Assembly (NCBI RefSeq): GCF_000144915.1
Contig: NC_014374.1
Span: 62,001 to 126,000 of the forward strand
Length of the DNA stretch: 64,000 nucleotides
DNA from: Acidilobus saccharovorans 345-15
GTDB taxonomy: Archaea; Thermoproteota; Thermoprotei_A; Sulfolobales; Acidilobaceae
Reading direction: 5' to 3'
Shown here: one piece after another, positions 43,650 to 52,471 of the stretch
Layout: each line of letters begins with the position of its first letter
Numbering within the stretch: the stretch's first letter is position 1
The notes under the pieces: model-generated
Told to the model about the DNA's origin: nothing
The model's input: the letters and a program-made list of their open reading frames with translations, nothing else
Database searches by the model: none
Made by a program: the position numbers and the translations under genes

Positions 43650-44207
43650 ATGCTAGAGATCAGGTGGCACGGCAGGGGAGGACAGGGAGCTGTAACGGCG
43701 AGCGAGGTCATAGCGTCGGCGTCAATCATTGAGGGCAAGTACGCGCTGGCGTTCCCTGAGTTCGGCGCTGAGAGGAGAGGGGCGCCCGTGAGGGCCTACA
43801 CCAGGGTAACTGACAGCCCCCTCATACCCAGGACCCCCATAGAGCACCCTGACGTGGTGGTCGTGCTCGACAGGAGCCTGCTCAAGCCCTCCTACATAGA
43901 GGGCCTGAAGGACGGGGGCATCCTGGTGGCCAACAGCCCCCTCAAGCCGGACGAGCTCCTCCAGAAGCTCGGCTTCGCCAACAGGTACAGGGCCGCAACG
44001 GTCGACGCTACATCGGTGGCCATGAAGTGGCTGAAGGCCAACATAGTTAACACGGCAATACTGGGGGCGCTGGTCAAGTCAACGGAGATAGTAAAGTTAG
44101 ACACCGTGTTAGACGTAATAAGGTCCAGGTTCCATGGTAAGATTGCGGAGGCGAACGTGATGGCAGTCAAGGAGGCCTACGACCTGACCCAGCTCTCGTG
44201 GAGGTGA
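43650..44207 (+). CDS. porG: 2-oxoacid:ferredoxin oxidoreductase, gamma subunit (PorG)
   Basis: Structural subunit of the four-part pyruvate/2-oxoacid oxidoreductase. The Gly-rich motif IRWHGRGGQGAVTASEV begins right after the start and is diagnostic of the gamma subunit; FPEFGAERRGAPVRAYTRV follows. 185 aa. ATG at 43650 is preferred over in-frame upstream starts because the family begins there and the TATA at 43597 predicts a 22-nt leader with GGTGAG in it. First gene of porGDAB. Confidence 0.9.
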   Translation: MLEIRWHGRGGQGAVTASEVIASASIIEGKYALAFPEFGAERRGAPVRAYTRVTDSPLIPRTPIEHPDVVVVLDRSLLKPSYIEGLKDGGILVANSPLKPDELLQKLGFANRYRAATVDATSVAMKWLKANIVNTAILGALVKSTEIVKLDTVLDVIRSRFHGKIAEANVMAVKEAYDLTQLSWR

Positions 44208-44212
44208 GCAGG

Positions 44213-44536
44213 ATGTCCGTGAGGTTGCCAGGCTGGAAGGAGATGGCGATCGGCGGCATAATAGTGAACCCTGGGAACAGCCTCGAGTACAAGACGGGCG
44301 ACTGGAAGGTCCTCATGCCCGTGATAGACCAGGACAAGTGCATAAGGTGCAGGATCTGCTGGTACGTCTGCCCCGACAACGCCATAAAGGAGCTCGACAA
44401 GCCCCACACAACTAAGGCCAAGAGGGTCTACAAGATAAGCTATGACGTTGACTATGACTACTGCAAGGGGTGCGGCATGTGCGCCCAGGAGTGCCCAGTT
44501 AAGGCGATCGACATGGTTCCTGTGGAGGTGAGCTGA
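44213..44536 (+). CDS. porD: 2-oxoacid:ferredoxin oxidoreductase, delta subunit (PorD, 2x[4Fe-4S])
   Basis: Ferredoxin-like electron carrier subunit of 107 aa. Two Cys-x2-Cys-x2-Cys-x3-Cys-Pro motifs, CIRCRICWYVCP and CKGCGMCAQECP, bind two [4Fe-4S] clusters. ATG at 44213 is chosen because GGAGGTGA (44200-44207) sits 5 nt upstream, overlapping the porG stop. Electrons pass from the catalytic alpha/beta pair through it to ferredoxin. Confidence 0.95.
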   Translation: MSVRLPGWKEMAIGGIIVNPGNSLEYKTGDWKVLMPVIDQDKCIRCRICWYVCPDNAIKELDKPHTTKAKRVYKISYDVDYDYCKGCGMCAQECPVKAIDMVPVEVS

Positions 44537-44537
44537 G

Positions 44538-45731
44538 GTGCAGGCACAGGTCCAGTACAAGAGGCCCATACCCCTGAGCACTAACTACGCGGTGGCCCAC
44601 GCGGCCAAGGACTTAGACGTTGACGTCATAGCGGCCTACCCTATAACCCCGCAGACCACGGTGGTCGAGAAGCTCTCAGAGTTCGTCGCCAACGGCGAGC
44701 TTGACGCTGAGTTCATACACGTGGAAAGCGAGCACAGCGCCCTTAGCGCCACCCTGGCCGCCTCGCTGGCGGGCGCGAGGGCCTTCACCGCCACGGCCAG
44801 CCAGGGACTGGCATTCATGCACGAGATGCTTCACGTGGCCTCTGGCCTGAGGGCCCCCATAGTCATGAGCGTAGCCATGAGGGCCCTCAGCGCACCGATA
44901 AGCATATGGAACGACCAGACGGACCTGTTCAACGCGAGGGACGCCGGCTGGATAATCTACTTCGTCCACACTGCCCAGGAGGCCTACGACACCATAATAC
45001 AGGCCTACAGGCTCGCCGAGGACAGGGACGTGCTGCTGCCCGTCATGGTGGGCTATGACGGCTACGTCATGAGCCACACCACAGAGCCCGTGGTGGTCGA
45101 GGACAGGGAGTCCGTGCTCAAGTTCGCGCCCAAGAGGCCCTACCCGTACAGGCTTGACCCGGACCACCCGGTGACCATAGGACCCATAGTGCCGCCTGAG
45201 TACTACTATGAGATAAAGTACCAGCAGGTCAAGGCCATGGAGGGGGTGCCGGAGAAGGCTGAGGAGATAGACAGGGAGTTCGGCAAGACCTTCGGCAGGA
45301 GCTACGGCATCATGGAGTGCTACATGTGCGACGGAGCTGAGGCGCTAATAGTTGCTAACGCCAGCTACGCCGCCACCATGAAGAGCGTGCTGCCGGACGC
45401 CTGGAAGCAGGGACTCAAGGTAGGCCTGCTGAGGCTCAGGCTCTACAGGCCGTTCCCAGTCAAGCACTTCGTCAACTACACGTCCAACGTGAAGAGCGTG
45501 CTTGTAATAGACAGGGCCATAAGCTACGGCGCGCCCTACCAGGGGCCTCTGGCCAACGAGATAGCCGGCCTCAAGGTCAGGGAGGACCTCGGCTTCAACC
45601 TGACCAGCGTCGTGGCAGGCATAGGGCAGAGGGCCATGGAGAACGAGGACTTCTTGGCTATTGCTCGCCTGGCCTGGGAGGCCAGGACGAGGAAGTACCC
45701 TGAGACCATATTCTATGGGGTGAGGGAGTGA
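44538..45731 (+). CDS. porA: 2-oxoacid:ferredoxin oxidoreductase, alpha subunit (PorA)
   Basis: 397 aa, binds part of the CoA/thiamine diphosphate active site with PorB. Segments typical of the alpha subunit: AAYPITPQTTVVEKL, FIHVESEHSALSATLAASLAGARAF (residues about 58-82, including the conserved Glu) and TASQGLAFMHEMLH. GTG start at 44538, one nt after the porD stop, with GGAGGTGA upstream. Stop overlaps the GTG/ATG of porB. Confidence 0.93.
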   Translation: MQAQVQYKRPIPLSTNYAVAHAAKDLDVDVIAAYPITPQTTVVEKLSEFVANGELDAEFIHVESEHSALSATLAASLAGARAFTATASQGLAFMHEMLHVASGLRAPIVMSVAMRALSAPISIWNDQTDLFNARDAGWIIYFVHTAQEAYDTIIQAYRLAEDRDVLLPVMVGYDGYVMSHTTEPVVVEDRESVLKFAPKRPYPYRLDPDHPVTIGPIVPPEYYYEIKYQQVKAMEGVPEKAEEIDREFGKTFGRSYGIMECYMCDGAEALIVANASYAATMKSVLPDAWKQGLKVGLLRLRLYRPFPVKHFVNYTSNVKSVLVIDRAISYGAPYQGPLANEIAGLKVREDLGFNLTSVVAGIGQRAMENEDFLAIARLAWEARTRKYPETIFYGVRE

Positions 45732-46705
45732 TGGCGGAGCAGGCTAAGAAGCTTCCCAGGATAAAGAGCCTGTTCGACCTGCCCAGGGACGAGTACTTCC
45801 TGAGCGGTCACGGCCTCTGCGCAGGGTGCACGGCTGGCACGATAATGAGGATGCTGACCAAGGTGGCGGGCAAGGACGCAATAATAGTGAACGCCACCGG
45901 CTGCGTCGAGGTCTCAACGACCAGGTACCCGTACTCCAACTGGTTGGTGCCGTGGTTCCACTCCGCCTTCGAGAACGCGGGCGCCAGCGCTGGAGGAATA
46001 GCCAGGGCCATCGAGGTGATGAAGAGGAAGGGCATGATACCCAAGGACAAGCAGGTCAAGGTGATAGCGGTCGGCGGCGACGGCGGCACCGTTGACATAG
46101 GCCTGCAGAGCCTGAGCGGCATGCTGGAGAGGAGGGACCCAGTAATGTACGTGCTCTACGACAACGAGGCCTACATGAACACCGGCATACAGAGGAGCGG
46201 CGCGACGCCGTTCCACGCGTGGACTACAACGACGCCTGCAGGCAAGGTGTGGAGGGGCGAGTGGAGGACCAAGAAGGACATAGCTATGATAGTCGCCGCC
46301 CACAGGATACCCTACGTGGCTACTGCCAACCCTGCCTACCCGCAGGACATGATAAACAAGTTCATAAGGGGCCTGGAGGTCCTCGACGAGGGACCGTCGT
46401 TCATACACGTGCTGATGGCATGCACAACAGGCTGGAGGTTCGACCCCGCCCTCGGAATAACCATATCAAGGCTTGCCACTGAAACCGGCGTGTTCCCGCT
46501 CTATGAGATTGACCACGGCAACTTCAGGGTCACGTTCCCGATAGCCAAGAGGAAGCCGGTGTCGGAGTACCTTAAGCTGCAGGGCAGGTTCGCCCACCTG
46601 ACGCCCGCCGAGATAGAGGAGGTACAGAAGCTCGTTGATGAGAGGGTGGCCGAGATAAACAAGCTGGCCGGAAAGGAGGTAATAGGTCCAGTAGTTAAGT
46701 CCTGA
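45731..46705 (+). CDS. porB: 2-oxoacid:ferredoxin oxidoreductase, beta subunit (PorB, TPP-binding)
   Basis: Thiamine-diphosphate-binding subunit of 324 aa. SGHGLCAGCTAG near residue 25 carries the Cys pair of the [4Fe-4S] cluster. GGDGGTVDIGLQSLSG (about residue 117) leads into the Mg/TPP motif that ends with YDNEAYMNTG, so both GDG and N are present. ATG at 45731 follows GGGGTGAGG; a GTG three bases earlier overlaps the porA stop and may serve instead. Last gene of the operon; T-runs at 46727-46750 look like a terminator. Confidence 0.94.
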   Translation: MAEQAKKLPRIKSLFDLPRDEYFLSGHGLCAGCTAGTIMRMLTKVAGKDAIIVNATGCVEVSTTRYPYSNWLVPWFHSAFENAGASAGGIARAIEVMKRKGMIPKDKQVKVIAVGGDGGTVDIGLQSLSGMLERRDPVMYVLYDNEAYMNTGIQRSGATPFHAWTTTTPAGKVWRGEWRTKKDIAMIVAAHRIPYVATANPAYPQDMINKFIRGLEVLDEGPSFIHVLMACTTGWRFDPALGITISRLATETGVFPLYEIDHGNFRVTFPIAKRKPVSEYLKLQGRFAHLTPAEIEEVQKLVDERVAEINKLAGKEVIGPVVKS

Positions 46706-46726
46706 TAGCCTTCAGTTCCCTTTTAA

Positions 46727-46750
46727 CTTACCCGTAACATTGTTTTTGTT
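46727..46750 (+). terminator. T-rich terminator after porGDAB
   Basis: CTTTTAACTT and TTGTTTTTGTTAATT downstream of the porB stop fit a crenarchaeal poly-T terminator. No stable hairpin is needed. Confidence 0.5.
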
Positions 46751-46789
46751 AATTGTATACAGTAACGGCCAGGCCACTCAGTAGGAAAG

Positions 46790-46798
46790 CTTAAATAT
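46790..46798 (+). promoter_or_regulatory. TATA box of the candidate structured RNA
   Basis: CTTAAATAT predicts a transcript start at about 46821, which would begin the RNA inside the hairpin region described in the next entry. Confidence 0.45.
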
Positions 46799-46812
46799 CC
46801 TTTCCTGTGGCC

Positions 46813-46900
46813 AAGCCTCAGGCGACCCACCTTTGTGGTGGAGGCTCATAGGCCCGTCATCGGGCCTGGAGGAATCTCAGGCTTAACTTCATGGCTTTTT
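46813..46900 (+). ncRNA. Candidate structured RNA between porB and an APC permease
   Basis: Three stems can be drawn: an outer pair AAGCCT (46813-46818) with AGGCTT (46879-46884), and two inner hairpins, CCACC-TTTGT-GGTGG (46827-46841) and AGGCCCG-TCAT-CGGGCCT (46850-46867). A T-run (46896-46900) follows. A TATA box lies upstream and the downstream permease has its own TATA-like element (46911-46919). This may be an independent small RNA or a leader element of the permease gene. No known riboswitch class was recognised. Confidence 0.42.
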
Positions 46901-46946
46901 GGTAGTGCTCATTATAGTTCCTTTATGAAGCGCGGGGTGAGGCCGC

Positions 46947-48800
46947 TTGGCTGACCGCGGCATTATAGAGGAGGACAGGAAGCTCAGCCGCTCCCTGGGC
47001 CTCTGGCACTACGTGGCAATAAACATAGGCGCAATAATAGGCTCCGGCTGGCTCCTCGCGCCCCTTGGAGCTTCCGCCTTCAACGGGCCCCTCTCGGTGG
47101 CCTCGTGGGTGGTGGCGGCCGCCCTCGTGGCCTTCATGGCAATTGCCTACGCCTACCTGGCCTCGGCGGCGCCAAGGACCGGTGCCGTGGTCAGGTACCC
47201 GCAGATGGCCCACGGGGACCTCGTGGGGTTCTCTACAGGCGCGCTCTACCTGCTCTCAATATCGTCGCTGCTTCCAGCTGAGGCGGTGGCAACGGTCTAC
47301 TACGCAAGCTATTACGTGCCAGGGCTCGTCAAGAGCGCCACGGTGCTCGGGCAGCAGCTGACGGTGCTGACCCCCAAGGGGCTCCTCCTGGCGCTGGCGA
47401 TAGTGATTGTAATCTTCGTCATTAACTACTTCGGGGTTTCGCTCGTGGGCAACGTGAGCCTCGCCCTGATGGTCTGGAAAATAGCGGTCCCCCTGACAGT
47501 GATAGCCGCCCTGCTGGCCCTCGCCTTTAACCCGCACAACTTCGCCCTTGCCGTTAGCACCCAGGCCTCCGGCGAGGGGCTCTCGAGCGCAGCAGCCATA
47601 TTTGCAGCCATACCAGTAACAGGCATAGCTTACGCCCTGCTGGGCTTCAGGCAGGCGGTTGAGTACAGCGGCGAGGGCAGGAAGGCCTCCAGCGACGTCC
47701 CTAAGGCGGTCATACTCTCGGTGGCGTTAACGGCGATCATATTCATACTGCTTCAGGTGGCCTTCATAGGGGGCCTCAGGTGGTCTAGCATAGAGGTTAA
47801 CGAGACCGTCAGGCTCAGCAACGGAACCGTAGTGAGGCGCCTCGAGCCCGTGACCCCGGGCAACTGGAGCGCCCTGGCCGTGTCAAACATAGCCGCGGCC
47901 CCGCTGGCCAGCGAGCTGGCCATTGTGGGCCTCGGGGTGCTCAGCATAGTCATGATAATAGACGCCTGGGTCTCGCCCCTGGGCAACGCAGTAGTGCAGA
48001 TGGGCAACCTGGGCAGGATAGTCTACGGCATGGCAGCCAACGGGCACCTGCCCCGCAGGCTGAGCGGCCTCAACAGGTACGCAGTGCCTGGCCTTGGACT
48101 TATAGTGGCCCTAGCGCTTGGCCTCATCTTCCTTCTGCCCTTCCCAAGCTGGTACGCTATAGGAAGCTACGCCGTGCTCACGACCCTGCTGACCTATGTG
48201 ACTGGAGGGACAGCCCTAGGCGCCTTCACGGCCAGGAGCAGGTCAGTTAAGCTGCTTATGGCGGGCGCGCTGGGCGCCGTAGGGGCCTCGCTGATAGCCT
48301 ACTGGGCCGGCATGATACCCATGATACCGGTGTTCATAACGTTCATATCAGCCCTGGCGGCGTTCATGATAATAAGGGCCTTCTCTTCGCGCACCTCAAT
48401 GTTAGCGGTGGCCCTGCCCTACGCGGCCGCCGTAGCGTTCTCAGACTACATACTTGCGGTCAAGGTGTTCTACCCGCTAAGCTCAGGGATAAGCGTCCCT
48501 GAGCAGGCGGTGGTGCGCTACCTGGCCCTTGCCATGCTGCTCTCCGTGCTTTCCACCGCGGCCGCGCTGGCCGCCGGCTACCTCATTGACAGGGGCCTCA
48601 GGCCCTCAATCAGGGGCGGCGCGTGGTACGTGGGGCTTGTGACGTCAATAATGCTGGTTGACATACTAGGCCCCTACGGCCTCTCCTCGGTGTACGGGGG
48701 CGACCCGCCCATACCGTTCCCCTTCGACCTCGTTGCCGTGGCGGCGGTGACGCTGGTCGCCTACTTCGTCTCAGTGCTGACCGCGCCCAAGGAGTCCTAG
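46947..48800 (+). CDS. APC-superfamily permease, large
   Basis: 617-aa transporter with about 14 membrane segments. The first helix has the APC pattern INIGAIIGSGWLLAPLGASA (about residues 25-44), and VEYSGEGRKASSDVPKAVI (about 235-253) is the conserved pre-helix 7 loop. A Ser/Asn-rich extracellular loop (about 280-310) is likely glycosylated. Substrate is an amino acid or amine by family; unknown here. TTG start; the preceding GGGTGAGG may be its ribosome site. It lies after the candidate structured RNA. Confidence 0.82.
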   Translation: MADRGIIEEDRKLSRSLGLWHYVAINIGAIIGSGWLLAPLGASAFNGPLSVASWVVAAALVAFMAIAYAYLASAAPRTGAVVRYPQMAHGDLVGFSTGALYLLSISSLLPAEAVATVYYASYYVPGLVKSATVLGQQLTVLTPKGLLLALAIVIVIFVINYFGVSLVGNVSLALMVWKIAVPLTVIAALLALAFNPHNFALAVSTQASGEGLSSAAAIFAAIPVTGIAYALLGFRQAVEYSGEGRKASSDVPKAVILSVALTAIIFILLQVAFIGGLRWSSIEVNETVRLSNGTVVRRLEPVTPGNWSALAVSNIAAAPLASELAIVGLGVLSIVMIIDAWVSPLGNAVVQMGNLGRIVYGMAANGHLPRRLSGLNRYAVPGLGLIVALALGLIFLLPFPSWYAIGSYAVLTTLLTYVTGGTALGAFTARSRSVKLLMAGALGAVGASLIAYWAGMIPMIPVFITFISALAAFMIIRAFSSRTSMLAVALPYAAAVAFSDYILAVKVFYPLSSGISVPEQAVVRYLALAMLLSVLSTAAALAAGYLIDRGLRPSIRGGAWYVGLVTSIMLVDILGPYGLSSVYGGDPPIPFPFDLVAVAAVTLVAYFVSVLTAPKES

Positions 48801-48853
48801 CCAACATTGACCCTTATCGGTAGAACCTCCTCCGCCTTTTCTTCAGAAGCAAC

Positions 48854-48959
48854 TGGTGGGCCCGGGGGGATTTGAACCCCCGACCACAGGGACCCGAGTC
48901 GGGCGCCAAGTCCTCGGCATTGGCGTACCCCGCATCCTGCCAGACTGGACTACGGGCCC
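48854..48959 (-). tRNA. tRNA-Pro(CGG) with a 29-nt intron
   Basis: On the minus strand: acceptor GGGCCCG/CGGGCCC, D-arm, T-arm GGGGG-TTCAAAT-CCCCC, discriminator A and encoded CCA. The anticodon arm is interrupted; removing 48898-48926 gives CGGGG-TTCGGGT-CCCTG, anticodon CGG (Pro). Acceptor and loop match archaeal tRNA-Pro. A TATA (about 48982-48993, minus strand) sits 26 nt upstream of a start near 48962. Confidence 0.92.
48898..48926 (-). other. tRNA-Pro intron at position 32/33 (bulge-helix-bulge)
   Basis: The intron starts at the A of GTA and ends at the C of ACT. Exon-intron pairing CGGG/CCCG forms a 4-bp central helix flanked by 3-nt bulges GTA and ACT. CGCCAA/TTGGCG closes the intron hairpin. 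Cleavage between the second and third bulge bases yields the TTCGGGT loop. The site is between positions 32 and 33, not the usual 37/38. Confidence 0.8.
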
Positions 48960-49030
48960 ACCAAGGGAAAAGACGGGGACAAGATATATAAGCTTGAAAC
49001 CGGCGCCGGCCAACTAACTACGCCGTGAGG

Positions 49031-50527
49031 TCAGCCCCCCTGGACCAGCTTAGCGCTTACCATGGGGAACGGCAGGACCTCCTTTATGCTGCTCACGCCT
49101 GTGAACATCATGACGAGCCTGTCGATGCCCACGCCCAGGCCGCCGGTGGGGGGCATGCCGTAGCTGAGGGCCCTGACGAAGTCGACGTCGTAGGGGTGCG
49201 CCTCCAGGTCGCCCCTCTTCCTCATCTCCTGCTCCTCCTTGAAGAGCCTGTCCTGGAGCACGGGGTCATTTAGCTCCGTGTAGGCGTTTGCCAGCTCCAC
49301 GCCAGCCACGTAGAGCTCGAACCTCTCGACGAGCCCCGGTTTCGACCTGTGGGGCTTGCAGAGCGGGGTGGTCTCAATGGGGTAGTCCAGCACGAACGTG
49401 GGCTGTATAAGCTTGGGCGTGACTAGCTTGTCGAACAGCTTCTCTACCATAAGGCCCCTTGAGTACACCCCTCCCCTGGGCACCAGGCCCATCTGGTCGA
49501 GCATCCTCTTCATCTCGTCGTCGCTCACCTCCTCTATGTTCTTGCCCAGAGCCTCCGAGAGGAGGTCGAACATTGTCTCCCTCCTGAACCTCTGGCCCAC
49601 GTCTACCTCGGCCACGCTGCCGTCAGGCATGGGTATCCTCAGCTGGGTGGTCCCGAGCACCTTGGCTGCCACCGTCCTTATCATGTCCTCGGTCAGGTCC
49701 ATTATGTCGTTGTAGTCTGCGTAGGCCCAGTACAGCTCCATCATGGTGAACTCCGGGTTGTGGGTGACGTCTATGTCCTCGTTCCTGAACACCTTCCCTA
49801 TCTCAAAGACCTTGTCAAAGCCTCCCACTATGAACCTCTTGAGGTAGAGCTCCAGCGATATCCTGAGGTACCAGTCCTCGTCAAGGGCGTTCACGTGGGT
49901 CATGAAGGGCTTAGCCAGGGCGCCGCCGTAGACCGGCTGGAGCACGGGCGTCTCGACCTCAACGAAGCCCTTGGAGTAGAGGTACTGCCTGATCTCCTTA
50001 ATCGTGTTAAACCTCACCTCCATGGCCCTCCTGGCCTGGTCGTTGTAAAGGAAGTCAACGTACCTGTGGGCGTACCTGAACTCCGGGCTCAGCTTGGTCC
50101 AGTCAGGCGGCTCTATCAGCGCCTTGGCCAGCAGCTGGTAGTCCTTAACCAGGAGCGACAGCTCCCCCTTCATGGTGTAGAAGAGGTCCCCCCTGACCCC
50201 AATTATGTCGCCCCTTCCCACATAATAGAGGAACTCCTTGTACCTGTCCCCGAGCTCGTTAACTCTCAGGTAAAGCTGCAGCCTCTCGCCCTCGTCAAAG
50301 ATGTCAACGAAGGACGCCTTGCCGTGCCTCCTTATGTTGGCCACCCTCCCAGCTGTTGAGATGTCCCTGAGGAAGGGCTCGTGAGGCCTGTCGCCCCTTG
50401 AGGCCGCCAGGTCCTTTATCTGCCTGATGGTGTGCGTTATGGGGTACTTGTGAGGGTAGGGGTTGACCCCCTTGGACCTCAGCTCCTCGAGCAGCTTGAG
50501 CCTCTCCTTGTCCCACTCCACGCTCAC
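49031..50527 (-). CDS. lysS: Lysyl-tRNA synthetase, class II
   Basis: 498 aa. The N-terminal anticodon-binding OB domain (about residues 50-150: [20 protein letters not shown]) precedes the class II catalytic core. Motif 1-like [14 protein letters not shown], motif 2 [20 protein letters not shown] (about 242-261) and motif 3 [15 protein letters not shown] (near the C-terminus) are all present. Many archaea have the class I enzyme; Crenarchaeota such as Sulfolobus use class II. GTG start at 50527; a second GTG six bases later is possible. Confidence 0.95.
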   Translation of the reverse strand: MSVEWDKERLKLLEELRSKGVNPYPHKYPITHTIRQIKDLAASRGDRPHEPFLRDISTAGRVANIRRHGKASFVDIFDEGERLQLYLRVNELGDRYKEFLYYVGRGDIIGVRGDLFYTMKGELSLLVKDYQLLAKALIEPPDWTKLSPEFRYAHRYVDFLYNDQARRAMEVRFNTIKEIRQYLYSKGFVEVETPVLQPVYGGALAKPFMTHVNALDEDWYLRISLELYLKRFIVGGFDKVFEIGKVFRNEDIDVTHNPEFTMMELYWAYADYNDIMDLTEDMIRTVAAKVLGTTQLRIPMPDGSVAEVDVGQRFRRETMFDLLSEALGKNIEEVSDDEMKRMLDQMGLVPRGGVYSRGLMVEKLFDKLVTPKLIQPTFVLDYPIETTPLCKPHRSKPGLVERFELYVAGVELANAYTELNDPVLQDRLFKEEQEMRKRGDLEAHPYDVDFVRALSYGMPPTGGLGVGIDRLVMMFTGVSSIKEVLPFPMVSAKLVQGG

Positions 50528-50556
50528 GCTTGAGTGCCCCTGAAGCTATACTTTGG

Positions 50557-51123
50557 CTAACTTTTAAGCGTGAGGCCCCTGCTGAGCTCCCTGAGCCACT
50601 CCCTAATCTCAACAAATGCCACGTCAATGAGTGGGCCCAGGGCCCTTGAGCCGCAGGCCTTGGCCGCCTCCTCGGCCTCGCTGACTATCTTGCCCGGGAG
50701 GAGCGCGAGGGGGGCTATGCAGTCCGCGCAGCCGTCATTAACCACGGTCAGCCCGCTGAGCGTTATCATAGCCGCTATCCTTCCCACGTCGTCGAGCTGG
50801 TCCTCAAGGAACCTCTTGGCCGGCCAGAAGTAGAGCCTGACGCTGGAGCACCCGGCCTCCCTGGCGGCCCTGGCTATCGCTGACGCGGTCAGCTCGGGCG
50901 GTATCGTGCCCCTCCACGAGGCCCCTGACCTCGCGGCGACCTCCATGACCTCCCTTGAGTGCCCTCCCCTCATTGGCATCAGGAGGACCACGTTGTCATC
51001 AGCTGACGGACTTATTGACGCGGCCTCCGAGACCTTGACGAGGAGGGCGCCCTCTACCTGCCTGACCATCTCTACCAGTTTTGAATTGTCGCCTCCAGGA
51101 TCATGATAGACTACATAGAGCAA
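50557..51123 (-). CDS. CbiX-like chelatase candidate
   Basis: 188 aa; the beta-alpha pattern starts VVYHDPGGDNSKLVEMVRQV, and residues 49-60 read VLLMPMRGGHSR, where CbiX/SirB chelatases have a metal-binding His near a P-x(4-6)-G-G-H pattern. A second element, YFWPAKRFLEDQ, follows. The usual first His (HGS) is replaced by YHD. The gene is divergent from hemA-hemB, so a sirohydrochlorin ferrochelatase for the siroheme route is a reasonable but unproved reading. TTG start at 51123. A TATA element (about 51148-51160, minus strand) would give a nearly leaderless message. Identification is low confidence. Confidence 0.42.
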   Translation of the reverse strand: MLYVVYHDPGGDNSKLVEMVRQVEGALLVKVSEAASISPSADDNVVLLMPMRGGHSREVMEVAARSGASWRGTIPPELTASAIARAAREAGCSSVRLYFWPAKRFLEDQLDDVGRIAAMITLSGLTVVNDGCADCIAPLALLPGKIVSEAEEAAKACGSRALGPLIDVAFVEIREWLRELSRGLTLKS

Positions 51124-51174
51124 AGCAGGTCAGTCTTTTCAGCTGCAGTATATGTTTAAAATAGACGTGTATAT

Positions 51175-51190
51175 ACTAGTTTAGTCTAGT
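51175..51190. promoter_or_regulatory. Inverted repeat in the hemA promoter region
   Basis: ACTAG-TTTAGT-CTAGT lies immediately downstream of a candidate TATA box (51169-51177), between the hemA and CbiX-like genes. It could be an operator. Short repeats of this size can arise by chance. Confidence 0.3.
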
Positions 51191-51241
51191 TGGGCCGCAG
51201 GCATATGCAAGGCCCTTATTGGGACCTGCCCATAGGAACCC

Positions 51242-52471
51242 TTGGCGTCGCTCTTGGAGGACCAGGAGAGCCTAGACATAAGCTCGCTGGAGATGTACGG
51301 GGTCACATTCAGGGACTCGTGCTTCCTCAGCATCTCCTCGCACGCCGGAAGGCTTGTAGAAAGGGCCTACCAGGAGCTGCTGCCCCTGTCCCGCGGCGTC
51401 GTGGTGCTCTCCACGTGCAACCGCTTTGAGGTGTACCTGGACTCGCCCGCCCACGACAGGGCTGACAGCGCAATTAGCGAGATGCTCGGGTGCCACGTCC
51501 ACCTGACAGGAGTTGACGCGGCCAGGCACCTCCTCCGCGTTGCCTCAGGCCTCGAGTCCGCAATACTTGGCGAGGACGAGGTGCTTGGCCAGGTCAGGGA
51601 CGCCTGGGTGTACTCCAGGAGGGCCGGGTACAGCAGCGAGCTCCTGGACACGGTGTTCCACAGCGCTATCTCAGCCGGCGCCAGGGTGAGGAGCTCCACT
51701 AACATATCAAGGGGCGTCCTCGGGTACCCGAGGGCGGCGGTTGAGGTGGCCGCGGCCAGGCTGGGAGGGCTTGACGGCAGGAGGGTTGCAGTGGTCGGCG
51801 CTGGCATGGCAGCGGGCGAGATGCTTCAGCAGGTCTGCTCTAAGTGGAGGCCCTCCTCCCTGGTTATAGCCGACAGGAGCCCTGAGAAGGCCAGGGCCCT
51901 GGGAAGCCTCTGCCAGCAGGCCAAAGTTGAGACAGCCACCCTTCAGCAGCTGCCCTCGCTGGCCCCCTTTGACGTGATGCTCGTGGCCATAAAGGGCGGC
52001 ATGAGGCCTGAGCTTGAGGTGGCGGCGAGGAGGTCAGGCCTCGTCGTGGACATCTCGACTCCTCCGGCGTCGCCCCTCTTCCACGTGGGCATCGATGAAA
52101 TCAAGGAGTTTGTAAACGCGAACCTCTCCGCGAGGCTCTCGGAGGTCTCCAGGGCCGAGAGCATTATAGAGGAGGAGCTTGAGAGCCTTCAGCAGATGAT
52201 ACTCAGGAAGGCCGTGGACAGGGCAATTTCTTCAATAATGAGGGTCATAAGCGTCATAGTTGACGAGGAGGCTAAGCTGACGGCTAAGAACATAGCTGGG
52301 GGCCAGGACCCCTACCAGGCGGTCTTAACGGCGCTGAACAGCACCGTGAAGAAGACCATGTTCCCAATATTCTCATACCTAAGGGAGAGCCCGGAGTCCA
52401 GGGCGGAGCTAGCTAAAGAGCTTATGAACAGGTACAACTCTATGATAGGCCTGAGGGGAAGGAGACCTTGA
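51242..52471 (+). CDS. hemA: Glutamyl-tRNA reductase
   Basis: Reduces Glu-tRNA to glutamate-1-semialdehyde, the first step of tetrapyrrole synthesis. STCNRFEVYL (near residue 57) carries the catalytic Cys, ESAILGEDEVLGQVRDAW (about 103-120) is the family signature, and VAVVGAGMAAGEML is the NADPH loop. A dimerisation helix closes the protein. 409 aa, TTG start. A GTATATACT element (51169-51177) may be the TATA box, with an inverted repeat at 51175-51190. The stop overlaps the hemB start by 4 nt (TTGA). Confidence 0.94.
   Translation: MASLLEDQESLDISSLEMYGVTFRDSCFLSISSHAGRLVERAYQELLPLSRGVVVLSTCNRFEVYLDSPAHDRADSAISEMLGCHVHLTGVDAARHLLRVASGLESAILGEDEVLGQVRDAWVYSRRAGYSSELLDTVFHSAISAGARVRSSTNISRGVLGYPRAAVEVAAARLGGLDGRRVAVVGAGMAAGEMLQQVCSKWRPSSLVIADRSPEKARALGSLCQQAKVETATLQQLPSLAPFDVMLVAIKGGMRPELEVAARRSGLVVDISTPPASPLFHVGIDEIKEFVNANLSARLSEVSRAESIIEEELESLQQMILRKAVDRAISSIMRVISVIVDEEAKLTAKNIAGGQDPYQAVLTALNSTVKKTMFPIFSYLRESPESRAELAKELMNRYNSMIGLRGRRP

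Noticed and set aside
46821-46900. Known riboswitch classes (TPP, fluoride, SAM) for the RNA candidate
   Set aside because: None of the conserved core sequences that I can recall are present; only stems are shared.
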